From a bacterium (lineage in GTDB: Bacteria; Patescibacteriota; Minisyncoccia; 1-14-0-10-42-19), in contig JAUYHD010000030.1 of assembly GCA_030690215.1 (NCBI GenBank), forward strand, positions 1-35,484: DNA of 35,484 nt. The letters are read 5' to 3'. The number at the start of each line of letters is the position of its first letter. The first letter of the stretch is position 1. Below, in pieces: positions 16,789-25,554 of this stretch. The position numbers and the translations under genes were made by a program. The notes under the pieces were generated by a model, which was not told the origin of the DNA, did no database searches, and saw only the letters and a program-made list of their open reading frames with translations.

Positions 16789-17694
16789 CTACAAAATTTC
16801 TTTTTGTATACAATCGGCAATAAGACCCGCAATGGAGTGAATCTGAAATATAGAAGGATGCGGTAATTCAATCGTGTCTGTCCCGTGCAAACTCGTAAAT
16901 AGTTCGCTCAGATGTAAAAATCTTTTTTTACCCCTCCCGCTTAACACCAGATGCGTTGCAAATAAATGGATATCGCCGGCGCCCTCTTTTTTTAAAGCAC
17001 GCGCTCCTTGTATAACAGTCCCGCCCGAATCAACAATATCGTCAATCATAATAACAGTTTTGCCGCGCACATCTCCAACCACGTTCATAACTTCTATCTG
17101 GCCGGGTCCTTCACGGCGCTTATCAAGATATACCGTGCCAACTTTAAATTCTTTTGCATACGAACGCGCAATACCCAGCCGCCCGACATCAGCTGCCGCG
17201 AATACAAAATCTGAGGTAAGATCCATACTCCGTATCACATCCAAAAAAACTGTTTTTGCATACGGCTCCATATTACGAATGCGCGGATCAAGTGCCGTAC
17301 ACTCTTTTAAAGAACTATTATGCAAATCTATCAAGACAATCCGATTTGGCCGTTCACACGCTATTACCTTCATCTGCATACGACCGGCCTTATCTTGCCC
17401 TGGCTCGTTAGCGCGATCTTGCCTTCCTGCGCCAAAATAGGGAACCACTACCACCGTTTTCTGTACGCTAAAGTCCTGCACCGTATCAAGCAACGTAAGC
17501 AACTCCACCAGTCCGTCAGATCCCAAAGTGTTCCCGACCACCAGCGCAATTTCATTGTGCGGCAGATCAATAATCTTGTTCCAAATCTGACCATCAGGAT
17601 ATTTTCCTATATCTACCGCGTGTAATTTTTCTCCAAGGTGACTTGCTATTTTTTTCGCGAATGCCTTTCCGGAATGTGTTGCATAAATCTTCAT
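16789..17694 (-). CDS. prs: Ribose-phosphate pyrophosphokinase
   Basis: It makes PRPP from ribose 5-phosphate and ATP. The 301-residue product shows YPDGQIWNKI (the flag region), PYFGAGRQDRANEPGQ in place of the usual RYARQDRK, LIDLHNSS, and the PRPP-binding loop VIMIDDIVDSGGTVIQGA. The substitutions in the ATP loop mark a divergent class. The order prs-nadA on one strand links PRPP supply to NAD synthesis, since quinolinate is later joined to PRPP. Confidence 0.93.
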   Translation of the reverse strand: MKIYATHSGKAFAKKIASHLGEKLHAVDIGKYPDGQIWNKIIDLPHNEIALVVGNTLGSDGLVELLTLLDTVQDFSVQKTVVVVPYFGAGRQDRANEPGQDKAGRMQMKVIACERPNRIVLIDLHNSSLKECTALDPRIRNMEPYAKTVFLDVIRSMDLTSDFVFAAADVGRLGIARSYAKEFKVGTVYLDKRREGPGQIEVMNVVGDVRGKTVIMIDDIVDSGGTVIQGARALKKEGAGDIHLFATHLVLSGRGKKRFLHLSELFTSLHGTDTIELPHPSIFQIHSIAGLIADCIQKEIL

Positions 17695-17724
17695 TTCAAC
17701 CCCTGTATATAATTTTTCTTACGT

Positions 17725-18573
17725 TTATTTTAAAAGTACATTGCTTCCATTTGAATGCAAAATAATTGTCTTGTCAATGTCGGTACGAAAAATTTCTGCG
17801 CCGGCCTTTTCTAATACATTAAGTATAATCTGATGCGGATGACCGTATCGATTTTCTTTTCCCGCAGATATAATCGCTATCGCAGGAGAAACCGCACGCA
17901 CAAATGCGTCACTCGTAGATGTTTTTGAGCCATGATGACCGACCTTAAGAACCTCGCAATCTATATCATCATACAAAAGCCGCATTTCTGAATTGCGTTC
18001 CGCGTCTCCGGTCATTATAAAACACGTATCGCCATATATAAGCTTGCCCACAATTGACGCGTCATTTGGATTCTTCAATCCTTCCACGTGTTGTGGCCAC
18101 AATATGTCAAAAAACACATGTGTATCAAGTTGCACGCGCATGCCCCGTTTTGCAAACACAATATCAGCGTCCTCGCCATCGCGCGCGCGAACCCATTCGG
18201 CATATACTCCCGTTTCCCCAACAAAGCCGGATTCAATGATCGTGCCGACATCATAGCGTTCTAATACATCAATTAACCCACCGATATGATCTTGGTCTGA
18301 ATGTGTCGCCATCACAACATCAATAGATCTGTCGGAAAACGGCAATATGTCTCCCAATTCGGAAAGAACTTTTTTATTCGGTCCGCCGTCAATAAGCATC
18401 TGTGTTCCGTCCGGCGTTTCAATAAAAATAGCGTCCCCCTGTCCTACATCCAAAAATGAAACCTCCATTATTGCATCTTGTCCTGATACAATAATGCTAT
18501 TCCATATTAAAAAAGCCGCCCCCAAAAGCAACAACATAAAAATAAAAGAAAAATAATTTCGTATATATTGCAT
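17725..18573 (-). CDS. ComEC-type metallo-beta-lactamase domain protein
   Basis: The 282-residue product has one N-terminal membrane anchor (about residues 7-28, FSFIFMLLLLGAAFLIW), then the MBL domain of ComEC/Rec2 proteins: MEVSFLDVGQGDAIFIETPDG, MLIDGGP, THSDQDHIGGLIDVL (the HxDxDH motif), IMTGDAE and LKVGHHGSKTS. The HPH near the end (GHPHQIIL) completes the metal ligands. In many bacteria this domain is fused to the DNA-uptake channel; here the channel domain is a separate gene at 21664-23127. Its role may be degradation or processing of the non-transported DNA strand on the outer face of the membrane; that is inference. Confidence 0.9.
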   Translation of the reverse strand: MQYIRNYFSFIFMLLLLGAAFLIWNSIIVSGQDAIMEVSFLDVGQGDAIFIETPDGTQMLIDGGPNKKVLSELGDILPFSDRSIDVVMATHSDQDHIGGLIDVLERYDVGTIIESGFVGETGVYAEWVRARDGEDADIVFAKRGMRVQLDTHVFFDILWPQHVEGLKNPNDASIVGKLIYGDTCFIMTGDAERNSEMRLLYDDIDCEVLKVGHHGSKTSTSDAFVRAVSPAIAIISAGKENRYGHPHQIILNVLEKAGAEIFRTDIDKTIILHSNGSNVLLK

Positions 18574-18626
18574 AATTTTTCACATCATATACTATATAGA
18601 AAGTTCTTTAAAGTAAGGGGGCGTTC

Positions 18627-19037
18627 ATGATAAGTATCGGCCTTGCGTGCATATATGCGTTTTTCTTATGGCTTTCTAAAGTAGAAGGTCCTCGCATTTT
18701 CCAACGAGCAGCAAATTTTTTATTCTGGTGGTATATAGTTGCCCTATCCCTTGCAAGCGTACTGCTATTTTTTGTTTTGACGGGTTATTTTACCTTAGCA
18801 TTCTCTAGCGGGTCATTCTCATTCTTGAATCTTGCTCTTGGGACTTTTGTGGGTGGGACTATCAGCATATTCATTTTCACACTGTTTGGTTTATTGATGC
18901 TAGCCGAAATTATCGGAGCGCATCTTTTGCGCACATCTGTTGAAAAAAGGGGAGATATGTGGGTATGGAATAATGGAAGAATAATTTTTGGTTTTCTCCT
19001 TATCATTATTTCGCCCATGTTAACTTTTGGCCTATAA
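18627..19037 (+). CDS. Small four-helix membrane protein, unknown function
   Basis: This 136-residue protein is dominated by four hydrophobic segments (about residues 2-16, 30-55, 62-93 and 115-133), with few charged residues apart from the loop RTSVEKRGDMW. AAGTAAGGGGG just upstream of the ATG is a good ribosome site, and a clear terminator follows at 19045-19069, so it is likely expressed alone. I recognise no family. Confidence 0.65.
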   Translation: MISIGLACIYAFFLWLSKVEGPRIFQRAANFLFWWYIVALSLASVLLFFVLTGYFTLAFSSGSFSFLNLALGTFVGGTISIFIFTLFGLLMLAEIIGAHLLRTSVEKRGDMWVWNNGRIIFGFLLIIISPMLTFGL

Positions 19038-19044
19038 TCCGCAC

Positions 19045-19069
19045 AATCCTGCATGTATGATGCAGGATT
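19045..19069 (+). terminator. Terminator of the small membrane protein
   Basis: AATCCTGCAT (19045-19054) pairs with ATGCAGGATT (19060-19069), followed by TTATTTTT. Confidence 0.85.
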
Positions 19070-19088
19070 TTATTTTTAACATATATAT

Positions 19089-19119
19089 AAAACGGTTTCG
19101 CGGGAAGCGAAACCGTTTT
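19089..19119. terminator. Terminator of the SDR gene
   Basis: AAAACGGTTTCGC (19089-19101) pairs with GCGAAACCGTTTT (19107-19119). It lies 14 bp after the SDR stop on the minus strand and is followed there by an A/T-rich tract. Confidence 0.82.
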
Positions 19120-19132
19120 GTCTTCTTATTAT

Positions 19133-19894
19133 TTATTTTGCAGTATATCCGCCATCAACAGGAAGGATAACGCCGTTCATATATTGATTATTCGCAAGAA
19201 AATATACAGCATCTGCTATCTCTTCGGGTTTTCCTTTTCTTTGAGACGGTACGCGCATATAATACTGCTCCATATATTTCCCATGAAGCCCCTCCGTCAT
19301 GGCTGTTTCAATAATTCCTGGCGCTACCGCGTTCACCGTGATGTCAAATGGTACACCGTCTTTATTAAATGGAGCTTCATGCGCCAATGTTTTTGTAAAG
19401 CTGGAAACCGCTGCTTTTGAAGAGCTATATACTATGTTCCCGGGATCGGCGCAGCCAGCCATTATAGAACTGATATTAATTATTCTCCCGTATTCTCTAG
19501 CACGCATATGAGGAAGAACCACATAACAACAATGAAACGTCCCCCAGTAATTTATATTCATTACTGATTTTAACTTTAAAAGATTTTCTTTTTTCGTTTT
19601 TGCAAGTACGCCGTCAGAAACCAAAATTCCCGCCGCATTCACCAAAACATCGATACGCCCGAAGGAATTCATAATTGGATCAATCATCCTCCCCACATCA
19701 TCGATATCACTTACATCACCCAATAAACCTAAAATACCTAACCCCGTTGTAATTTTGACTAATTTTTCTTTCGCCGAAAAATGGTCTACCGCTATCACTA
19801 TTGCATGAGCCTTATGGAAGCGCTTGGCAATCGAACTCCCAATTCCCCCAGCCGCACCCGTAACGACAACTACCCTTTCTTTCATATCTCCCAT
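19133..19894 (-). CDS. Short-chain dehydrogenase/reductase (FabG-like)
   Basis: A classical SDR of 253 residues: cofactor motif TGAAGGIGSS (about residues 12-21), NAAG (about 88-91), the catalytic Ser in INISSIMAG, YSSSK with catalytic Tyr and Lys (about 156-160), and the family ending ILPVDGGYTAK. It could reduce 3-oxoacyl groups or a sugar/alcohol; no fatty-acid genes stand nearby, so the substrate is not inferable. GGAG at proper spacing precedes the ATG at 19894. It is monocistronic between two terminators. Confidence 0.9.
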   Translation of the reverse strand: MGDMKERVVVVTGAAGGIGSSIAKRFHKAHAIVIAVDHFSAKEKLVKITTGLGILGLLGDVSDIDDVGRMIDPIMNSFGRIDVLVNAAGILVSDGVLAKTKKENLLKLKSVMNINYWGTFHCCYVVLPHMRAREYGRIINISSIMAGCADPGNIVYSSSKAAVSSFTKTLAHEAPFNKDGVPFDITVNAVAPGIIETAMTEGLHGKYMEQYYMRVPSQRKGKPEEIADAVYFLANNQYMNGVILPVDGGYTAK

Positions 19895-19962
19895 GGTGGT
19901 CTCCTTTTGTTAATGAATATGCCGCAATAATATACTAAAAAAATGGAAAAGTCAATAAAAAT

Positions 19963-19987
19963 CCCGTTCCGCAACATGCGAAACGGG
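19963..19987 (-). terminator. guaB terminator
   Basis: CCCGTTCCGC (19963-19972) pairs with GCGAAACGGG (19978-19987), with one non-Watson-Crick position, followed on the minus strand by ATTTTTATT. Confidence 0.8.
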
Positions 19988-20001
19988 TTTATTTTTTATT
20001 A

Positions 20002-21465
20002 CTAACGCGTCTGATAATTCGGGGGATCTTCTATCATAAGCACATCATGCGGATGACTTTCTCTCAACCCCGCGCTTGTTATCCGCACAAGATTAGCTGT
20101 CCACAATAATGGAATTGTCTTTTTCCCCGTATACCCCATGCCGGCGCGAAGTCCCCATAAAAGCTGATATACCGTATCTTCGAGTTTGCCGCGATATGAT
20201 ACACGACCCTCCACGCCTTCAGGCACCAGCTTAGAATCAATCATATCGTCTTGGGCATACCTATCGCGAGCGCCTTTTTTCATTGCTCCCACAGACCCCA
20301 TACCCCGATATACTTTATATGTTCGTCCTTGATAGAGCACTGTATCACCCGGAGCTTCATCGGTTCCCGCAAAAAGATTCCCGATCATAACAGACGAAGC
20401 ACCCATAGCAAGCGCTTTTGCGATATCTCCTGAATACTTGATACCTCCATCCGCAATGACTGGGATATTATGCAGACGCGCGACAGATGCGACTTCACGG
20501 ATTGCAGATATTTGAGGAACCCCAACACCCGCTATCACACGAGTTGTGCAAATTGAACCCGGCCCTACACCGACTTTGACCCCATCAGCTCCCGCCCCAA
20601 TCAAACGCTCTGCGGCTTCTTTTGTGGCTATATTGCCTGCGATAATTTCTATCTTGGGAAAATTCTTTTTCGCTTCCTTTACAGCATTCACCACCCGAAG
20701 AGAATCCCCATGAGCCGTATCAATAACGATTACATCACAGCCAACGCCAATAAGCTCTTCTATCCGCTTCATCCTATCTTTATCTACGCCCACCGCAGCT
20801 CCACAGCGTAATCTTCCCAACGCATCTTTAGAAGCTAACGGAGACTGCGCGGTCTTTTCTATATCTTTTGCGGTAATCAACCCGCGCAAACGCCACGACT
20901 CATCAACCACAGGAAGTTTTTCTATCTTTTTTTCATCCAAAAGCTTCTTAGCGTCTTCAGGCGTCGTATCTTCTCGTACCGTAATAACATGTTTGGTCAT
21001 CACATCCTGGATGCGCGTGTTATCATCTTTTACAAACCGCACATCTCTGTTACAAACAATACCAATAACAACATCGGATTCATCTGTAACCACAAGACCA
21101 GAAATCCCTTGATCGTTCATAATCTTTCGGGCATCTTTTACTCGTTTCAGAGGAGAAATTGTCTTGGGACGGATTACCATTCCGCTCTCATATTTTTTTA
21201 CCTTTTCAACTTCTTCAGCTTGAGAACGAATTGTGAGCCCGCGATGGATAATGCCGATACCGCCATCTTTAGCCATCTTTATTGCCATCTTTGATTCAGT
21301 AACCGTATCCATTGCTGCGCTCATCAAAGGAATATTAAGCGTAATCTTAGGAGTAAGCTGTGTTCGGATATCTACCTCTCGTGGCAAAATATCCGAATAC
21401 GCGGGCTTCAGCAATATATCATCAAATGTTAAAGCATTTTCAATATCCATCTCTTTTTCCGGCAT
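20002..21465 (-). CDS. guaB: Inosine-5'-monophosphate dehydrogenase
   Basis: It oxidises IMP to XMP with NAD+, the committed step to GMP. The 487-residue product has the N-terminal [17 protein letters not shown], two CBS domains (about residues 95-205), [24 protein letters not shown] with the catalytic Cys, [16 protein letters not shown], and the flap [15 protein letters not shown]. Length and order are normal. AGGAGG stands just upstream of the ATG, and a good promoter lies at 21511-21539. No other purine gene is adjacent. Confidence 0.97.
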   Translation of the reverse strand: MPEKEMDIENALTFDDILLKPAYSDILPREVDIRTQLTPKITLNIPLMSAAMDTVTESKMAIKMAKDGGIGIIHRGLTIRSQAEEVEKVKKYESGMVIRPKTISPLKRVKDARKIMNDQGISGLVVTDESDVVIGIVCNRDVRFVKDDNTRIQDVMTKHVITVREDTTPEDAKKLLDEKKIEKLPVVDESWRLRGLITAKDIEKTAQSPLASKDALGRLRCGAAVGVDKDRMKRIEELIGVGCDVIVIDTAHGDSLRVVNAVKEAKKNFPKIEIIAGNIATKEAAERLIGAGADGVKVGVGPGSICTTRVIAGVGVPQISAIREVASVARLHNIPVIADGGIKYSGDIAKALAMGASSVMIGNLFAGTDEAPGDTVLYQGRTYKVYRGMGSVGAMKKGARDRYAQDDMIDSKLVPEGVEGRVSYRGKLEDTVYQLLWGLRAGMGYTGKKTIPLLWTANLVRITSAGLRESHPHDVLMIEDPPNYQTR

Positions 21466-21510
21466 ATACCGCCTCCTGTCTCTTTATTTCAAAAATCTAT
21501 ATTGCAAAAA

Positions 21511-21539
21511 ACAATACCACAAAAAATAAAAAAATGCAA
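21511..21539 (-). promoter_or_regulatory. guaB promoter (-35 TTGCAT, -10 TATTGT)
   Basis: On the minus strand TTGCAT (21539-21534) and TATTGT (21516-21511) are 17 bases apart. The start codon is 46 bp downstream of the -10 box. Confidence 0.6.
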
Positions 21540-21566
21540 TTATTTCGTATGCCGAATTACCCCCCA

Positions 21567-21603
21567 CCCCATTAGATAGAGCGTGCGCGCTCATCTAACG
21601 GGG
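21567..21603. mobile_element. Short palindromic element, family C copy 2 (37 bp)
   Basis: CCCCATTAGATAGAGC and GCTCATCTAACGGGG form a hairpin around GTGCGC. It matches the copy at 6532-6574 in both arms. Flanks CCCA and CGAA differ, so no target duplication is preserved. It lies between guaB and comEC. Confidence 0.65.
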
Positions 21604-21663
21604 CGAAACTCATTTCATAAAAAATTGAGACACCCATACCACGTAAACTGGCTATCCTATCTT

Positions 21664-23127
21664 CTATCGGCGGACGTGCCACCCCATCATCACGTATAAA
21701 AATATCATCACAATCACGGGAAACTCCGGAATAGAAAATTCCGCAAACGGAAGCGATGAAAATAGCTCAACTATTTTAAGTTGATATTCAAGCAAAAGAT
21801 ACGCAATCCATGCGAATGGAAACGCGATTGTATGTGAAATAAATCCGAGCATGCCTGCAAGCGCGCCGAAAAACATCGCATATGGAACCGCAATCAGCAC
21901 AAACATGTTTACCGGAAGCGCAACAATGGAAAATGTCCCCATAAGCGAAAGAATAAGCGGGGTTACTGCAAGCTGTGCGGATAGTGTCGCGGTAGCGGCT
22001 TCGCGGAGTCCAAATCGTTTTGGAATCCATGAAAGACGTTTTTCAAAACGCGGAGCAAGATAAATAAGCCCAAGCGTTGCCAAAAAAGAAAGCTGGAACG
22101 ATGCATCAAAACGGAGAATTTTTGGATTCATAAAAATCATTCCCGCCCCCGCGATCAATAAGGCAATAATAACGCGGTTCACCCGCCCGGTTGCCTGTGC
22201 CGTGTAAATAAGAATAGCCATGATGGACGCGCGTACCACGGGGGCGGCTCCTCCCGTTAAAATTGCGAAAAGAATTATCCCCAATACACCGGCAAAAACA
22301 CTCACCATCCATGGAAGAAAAAAACCCAAAACCCCCGCAAGCGCACGCGCAATAATAGTTACGTTATACCCGGACAATACGACAATATGAATCACGCCAA
22401 CCGCGCGGAATCTATCAAGCAAGTCTTCGGGTATTGCGCGCCGCGCTCCAACAGTAAGCCCGCCCAAAAAAGACGCGTGCGGTTCCGGCAAAAGGATTTG
22501 AATGTTTTCAAGATATGCGCCCTTCAAAGAAAAAAGCCAGCGTTTTAAAAAAAATCCTCCATGTTCTATAAATTGAACTTTGGGATACGAAACCTCAAGA
22601 TAGATTTCGTCTTTCGCAAGATATCCCTCCCAATCAAAGCCAGAATCCTCAAAATTTTCTGGGCGGCGAATATCCCCGCGCACCTCAACAATATCCCCGT
22701 ACGAAAAAGAAGGATAATGATTCGCAGTTACAAGAATTTTTTCGGGCGGCATTGCTTTCCATTCCTTTTTTGCCCAATCAAATAACTCACTACCATCTAC
22801 AATAAGACGCGTGTAACGCTCGCGTTCATCAGGTTCTTCAATAATTGTTCCGCGAAGCATAACCGATGTCCCCGCAAATACTTCCCAGCGCGGGTCCGCG
22901 CCCCCCTTATCTTTTACATCAAAACGAATAATGCCGATGCTTGTTCCAACCAAAAAAAGGCCCACAAAAAAGAAAAGCGCATTGTTGCGCACGCGCCAAA
23001 ATAAAAACAAAAAACACCCGAGTGCTACAACAAAAAACGCATACACATATGGGATATCAAAAAAAGAGCGAGACATGGTGCCCGCTCCAAACCCCGCGAT
23101 ACAAATCAGTAATATTTTTTCTCTCAT
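21664..23127 (-). CDS. comEC: ComEC/Rec2 competence channel, membrane portion only
   Basis: It has 487 residues with many membrane helices and an N-terminal OB-like periplasmic segment (about residues 75-170, VMLRGTIIEEPDERERYTRL and GDIVEVRGDIRRPE). The competence-domain core is recognisable from GLTVGARRAIPEDLLDRFRAVGVIHIVVLSGYNVTII and TGGAAPVVRASIMAILIYTAQATGR. It would form the inner-membrane pore for single-stranded DNA import. The usual C-terminal MBL domain is absent and occurs as a separate gene at 17725-18573. The start overlaps the rnhA stop by 4 bp (ATGA), so it is translationally coupled in the recJ-rnhA-comEC operon. Confidence 0.93.
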   Translation of the reverse strand: MREKILLICIAGFGAGTMSRSFFDIPYVYAFFVVALGCFLFLFWRVRNNALFFFVGLFLVGTSIGIIRFDVKDKGGADPRWEVFAGTSVMLRGTIIEEPDERERYTRLIVDGSELFDWAKKEWKAMPPEKILVTANHYPSFSYGDIVEVRGDIRRPENFEDSGFDWEGYLAKDEIYLEVSYPKVQFIEHGGFFLKRWLFSLKGAYLENIQILLPEPHASFLGGLTVGARRAIPEDLLDRFRAVGVIHIVVLSGYNVTIIARALAGVLGFFLPWMVSVFAGVLGIILFAILTGGAAPVVRASIMAILIYTAQATGRVNRVIIALLIAGAGMIFMNPKILRFDASFQLSFLATLGLIYLAPRFEKRLSWIPKRFGLREAATATLSAQLAVTPLILSLMGTFSIVALPVNMFVLIAVPYAMFFGALAGMLGFISHTIAFPFAWIAYLLLEYQLKIVELFSSLPFAEFSIPEFPVIVMIFLYVMMGWHVRR

Positions 23128-23573
23128 AGCAGAGTATCTTGCTCTCCCGCGTCTAACGCCCTATTTACCAATCTATCCGCTTCTTTGTTTTTCTCCCGCA
23201 CAAGATGGACGTACGACACACTCCCAAAAACAAATTCAAGATTATGAACCTTTATAAATAATGGAAATAGTCTTTCCTCTTCTATTTTATATCTGCCTCC
23301 GAGTTGCCGCGCAATCAATTCCGAATCCATACGAATTTCAACATGCATTTCTTTTGTTTTATCTTTGCCGAAAATCTGTTTTGCTTTTTTTAACGCAAAA
23401 ATAACTGCTTCGTACTCTGCCTCATTATTCGTCCGCCTCCCAATGTGTTCTCCATATGTTTTTATCGTATTTCCTTTTTCATCCTGAAAAACGACGCCGA
23501 TTGCGGAAGGTCCGGGGTTGCCGCGCGATCCTCCATCCGTATATATAATTGTTTTTCTTTTTTCTTGTTTCAT
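23124..23573 (-). CDS. rnhA: Ribonuclease HI family protein
   Basis: It cleaves RNA in RNA-DNA hybrids. The four acidic active-site residues are visible in order: TDGGSRGNPGPSAIG (Asp), TNNEAEYEAVIFAL (Glu), IRMDSELIARQL (Asp) and NKEADRLVNRAL (Asp). At 149 residues without an N-terminal hybrid-binding domain, it resembles the short archaeal/Bacillus-type enzymes. It lies 36 bp after recJ and overlaps comEC by 4 bp, grouping it with DNA repair and uptake functions. Confidence 0.94.
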   Translation of the reverse strand: MKQEKRKTIIYTDGGSRGNPGPSAIGVVFQDEKGNTIKTYGEHIGRRTNNEAEYEAVIFALKKAKQIFGKDKTKEMHVEIRMDSELIARQLGGRYKIEEERLFPLFIKVHNLEFVFGSVSYVHLVREKNKEADRLVNRALDAGEQDTLL

Positions 23574-23609
23574 AACTCTCCTTTACTCTACTCACTCCCC
23601 GCGCGACAA

Positions 23610-25316
23610 TCAATCGCGTCTAACGCGATAATCAATGATGCGCAAACGGATTTCTTCGGTATTCCGAAATGAAGAATATTCAATGGACGCAACAATGTCA
23701 ATACACATCCCCTTTTCTAACGCGTCTGCGCCTCCGCCGAACAAAACCGCCTTCACTATATTTCCGCTTGACTGTTTGCACAGTATCTCCAAATGGCCGG
23801 CTCCGTTCCCAAAGCGCCTGATATTCGCGACAGGCACCCCCAAAAATAAAAACGCCGGGTTCGGATTATCTGCTCCAAACGGCTCAAAACGAGAAAGCAA
23901 TGTATAGGTATCCCACGACACCTCATCAATAGAAATTTCTTTTTCTATCTGGATATCTTCAAAAAGATTTTCTTTCTTTTCTATTTTTTTGTACGCGTCA
24001 TTGAGCGCATGCGCGATATCTTTTTCCTTCCCTTCCACCAATGTAAACCCTGCGGCCATCGTGTGCCCTCCGTATGCCGTGAACAACTCTTCGCCCGCCG
24101 CCTTCATAAGTTCTACAAGATTTACAGAACCATCGCTCCGAGACGAGCCCTTATACGCACTACCCTCGCCCTTTCCAAACAAATACACCGGCCGCGCGTA
24201 TTCCTCAACAAGCCTGCTTGCGGCAATCCCTAATACGCCCGGAAACCATGCCTGATCCCCGAGCACAATGACCGGAGGGACTTTCTCTTTCTTATATATA
24301 TCATCAATTGCGGCAACAATGTCTTGGGTCATTTTCTTTCGTTCCATGTTTGCCTGCTGGAGACGAAGCGAGAGCCAGCGCGCCTCTTCGGCGTGTTCGG
24401 CCCGAAGCAATTCAACTGCGGTATTTGCATGGTCAATGCGTCCAGCCGAATTAATAAGCGGGCCCACGGTAAACGAGATGTCGTTTGAGCTGATGCGTGG
24501 AAGATTGATATACGGCTGACTTCTTAAAAGTATCTGCAAGCCCGGACGCCGGTTCTTTTTCATCACTTCAAGACCCCAATACACGAGCATCCTATTTTCA
24601 TCGCGCAAAGGAACCATATCGGCAACCGTCGCGATAGCGACTACATCAAGCATCCATTTTTCATATCCTTCTTTGAGGGGCCAATCGCCTTTTTTAAAAA
24701 GCGCTTGCACAAATTTAAACGCCATACCGGTTCCGCAAAGCCAGGGGAATGGATATTTGCTGTCTTTACGCTTGTGGTCAATTACCGCGTATGCCGGCGG
24801 CAATTCATCCCCCGGCAAATGATGGTCGGTCACAATCACATCAACACCTTTTTCCTGAAGCGTTTTTACTCCTTCAACATCTGTAATCCCGGTATCTACC
24901 GTCACAACAAGCGACGGTTTTTGTTCAAGCACCGCTTTCATCACATTCATAGTCAGACCATACCCCTCTTTATATCTGTCGGGATTGTATAAAAAGAAAT
25001 TCTCATACTCCACAAAACGAAAGAAGTCCGAAAAAATAATAGACCCGCATACGCCGTCGGCGTCGTAGTCGCTAAAAATCAGGATTCGCTCGTTTTTTTT
25101 CATCGCATCTAGAAACCGGCCTACCCCCTTCTCCATATCGGGAAGTAAAAAGGGATCATGCGTATCGCGCCCGTAATCAGGCAAAAAAAATCTATCGGCG
25201 TCTTCTTGTGTTTGAACCCCGCGATTAAAAAGAAGCTGGAGCGTCAATGTGTCTCCATGGATTTTTTCTGCGTATTCCTTTGGGTACGGATCTTTAACGC
25301 TCCACTGTTTTTTCAT
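23610..25316 (-). CDS. recJ: Single-stranded-DNA-specific exonuclease RecJ
   Basis: RecJ degrades ssDNA 5' to 3' in recombination and mismatch repair. The DHH motifs are FSDYDADGVCGSIIF (about residue 80), VDTGITDVEG and VIVTDHHLPGDELPPAYAVIDHKR, with GTGMAFKFVQALF and NSAGRIDHA following. The DHHA1 part has AYGGHTMAAGFTL. Length is about 568, near the family norm. I prefer the ATG at 25316 (MKKQWSV) over the TTG at 25325. A family A element ends only 18 bp upstream, so the promoter is probably inside or created by that element. Confidence 0.95.
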   Translation of the reverse strand: MKKQWSVKDPYPKEYAEKIHGDTLTLQLLFNRGVQTQEDADRFFLPDYGRDTHDPFLLPDMEKGVGRFLDAMKKNERILIFSDYDADGVCGSIIFSDFFRFVEYENFFLYNPDRYKEGYGLTMNVMKAVLEQKPSLVVTVDTGITDVEGVKTLQEKGVDVIVTDHHLPGDELPPAYAVIDHKRKDSKYPFPWLCGTGMAFKFVQALFKKGDWPLKEGYEKWMLDVVAIATVADMVPLRDENRMLVYWGLEVMKKNRRPGLQILLRSQPYINLPRISSNDISFTVGPLINSAGRIDHANTAVELLRAEHAEEARWLSLRLQQANMERKKMTQDIVAAIDDIYKKEKVPPVIVLGDQAWFPGVLGIAASRLVEEYARPVYLFGKGEGSAYKGSSRSDGSVNLVELMKAAGEELFTAYGGHTMAAGFTLVEGKEKDIAHALNDAYKKIEKKENLFEDIQIEKEISIDEVSWDTYTLLSRFEPFGADNPNPAFLFLGVPVANIRRFGNGAGHLEILCKQSSGNIVKAVLFGGGADALEKGMCIDIVASIEYSSFRNTEEIRLRIIDYRVRRD

Positions 25317-25334
25317 ACTATCCAATATAGCACA

Positions 25335-25472
25335 CCCCGTGAGACAATATCTCGTGATGCATTCTTATACGTCATTGAACGGAACACAATCAAAATAGCA
25401 AGCAAAAGACATAAAGATTTTGTGCTTGGTAAGGCGAACGCATGACGTATTACGCGATATTGCTCTACGGGG
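25335..25472. mobile_element. Palindromic mobile element, family A copy 3 (138 bp)
   Basis: It starts CCCCGTGAGACAATATCTCG and ends CGCGATATTGCTCTACGGGG. ATACGTCAT pairs with ATGACGTAT further in, and the internal motif is GGCGAACGCATGAC. It is flanked by CACA at 25331-25334 and 25473-25476. It lies immediately upstream of recJ. Confidence 0.9.
25364..25393 (-). promoter_or_regulatory. Possible outward promoter inside family A copy 3, facing recJ
   Basis: On the minus strand TTGATT (25393-25388) is followed after 18 bases by TATAAG (25369-25364). Transcription would start about 40 bases before the recJ ATG. No better promoter fits between the element and recJ. Confidence 0.45.
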
Positions 25473-25518
25473 CACATTGCCTATGGAGACAAGGTTGGAG
25501 CATCACTCAATACAAAAA

Positions 25519-25537
25519 ATCCCGTGTGATACGGGAT
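25519..25537. terminator. Terminator after the 159-residue hypothetical gene
   Basis: ATCCCGT (25519-25525) pairs with ACGGGAT (25531-25537), with T-rich sequence on both strands. It lies 18 bp after the stop of the gene at 25555-26034. Confidence 0.78.
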
Positions 25538-25554
25538 GTTTTTATTATAAAAAT

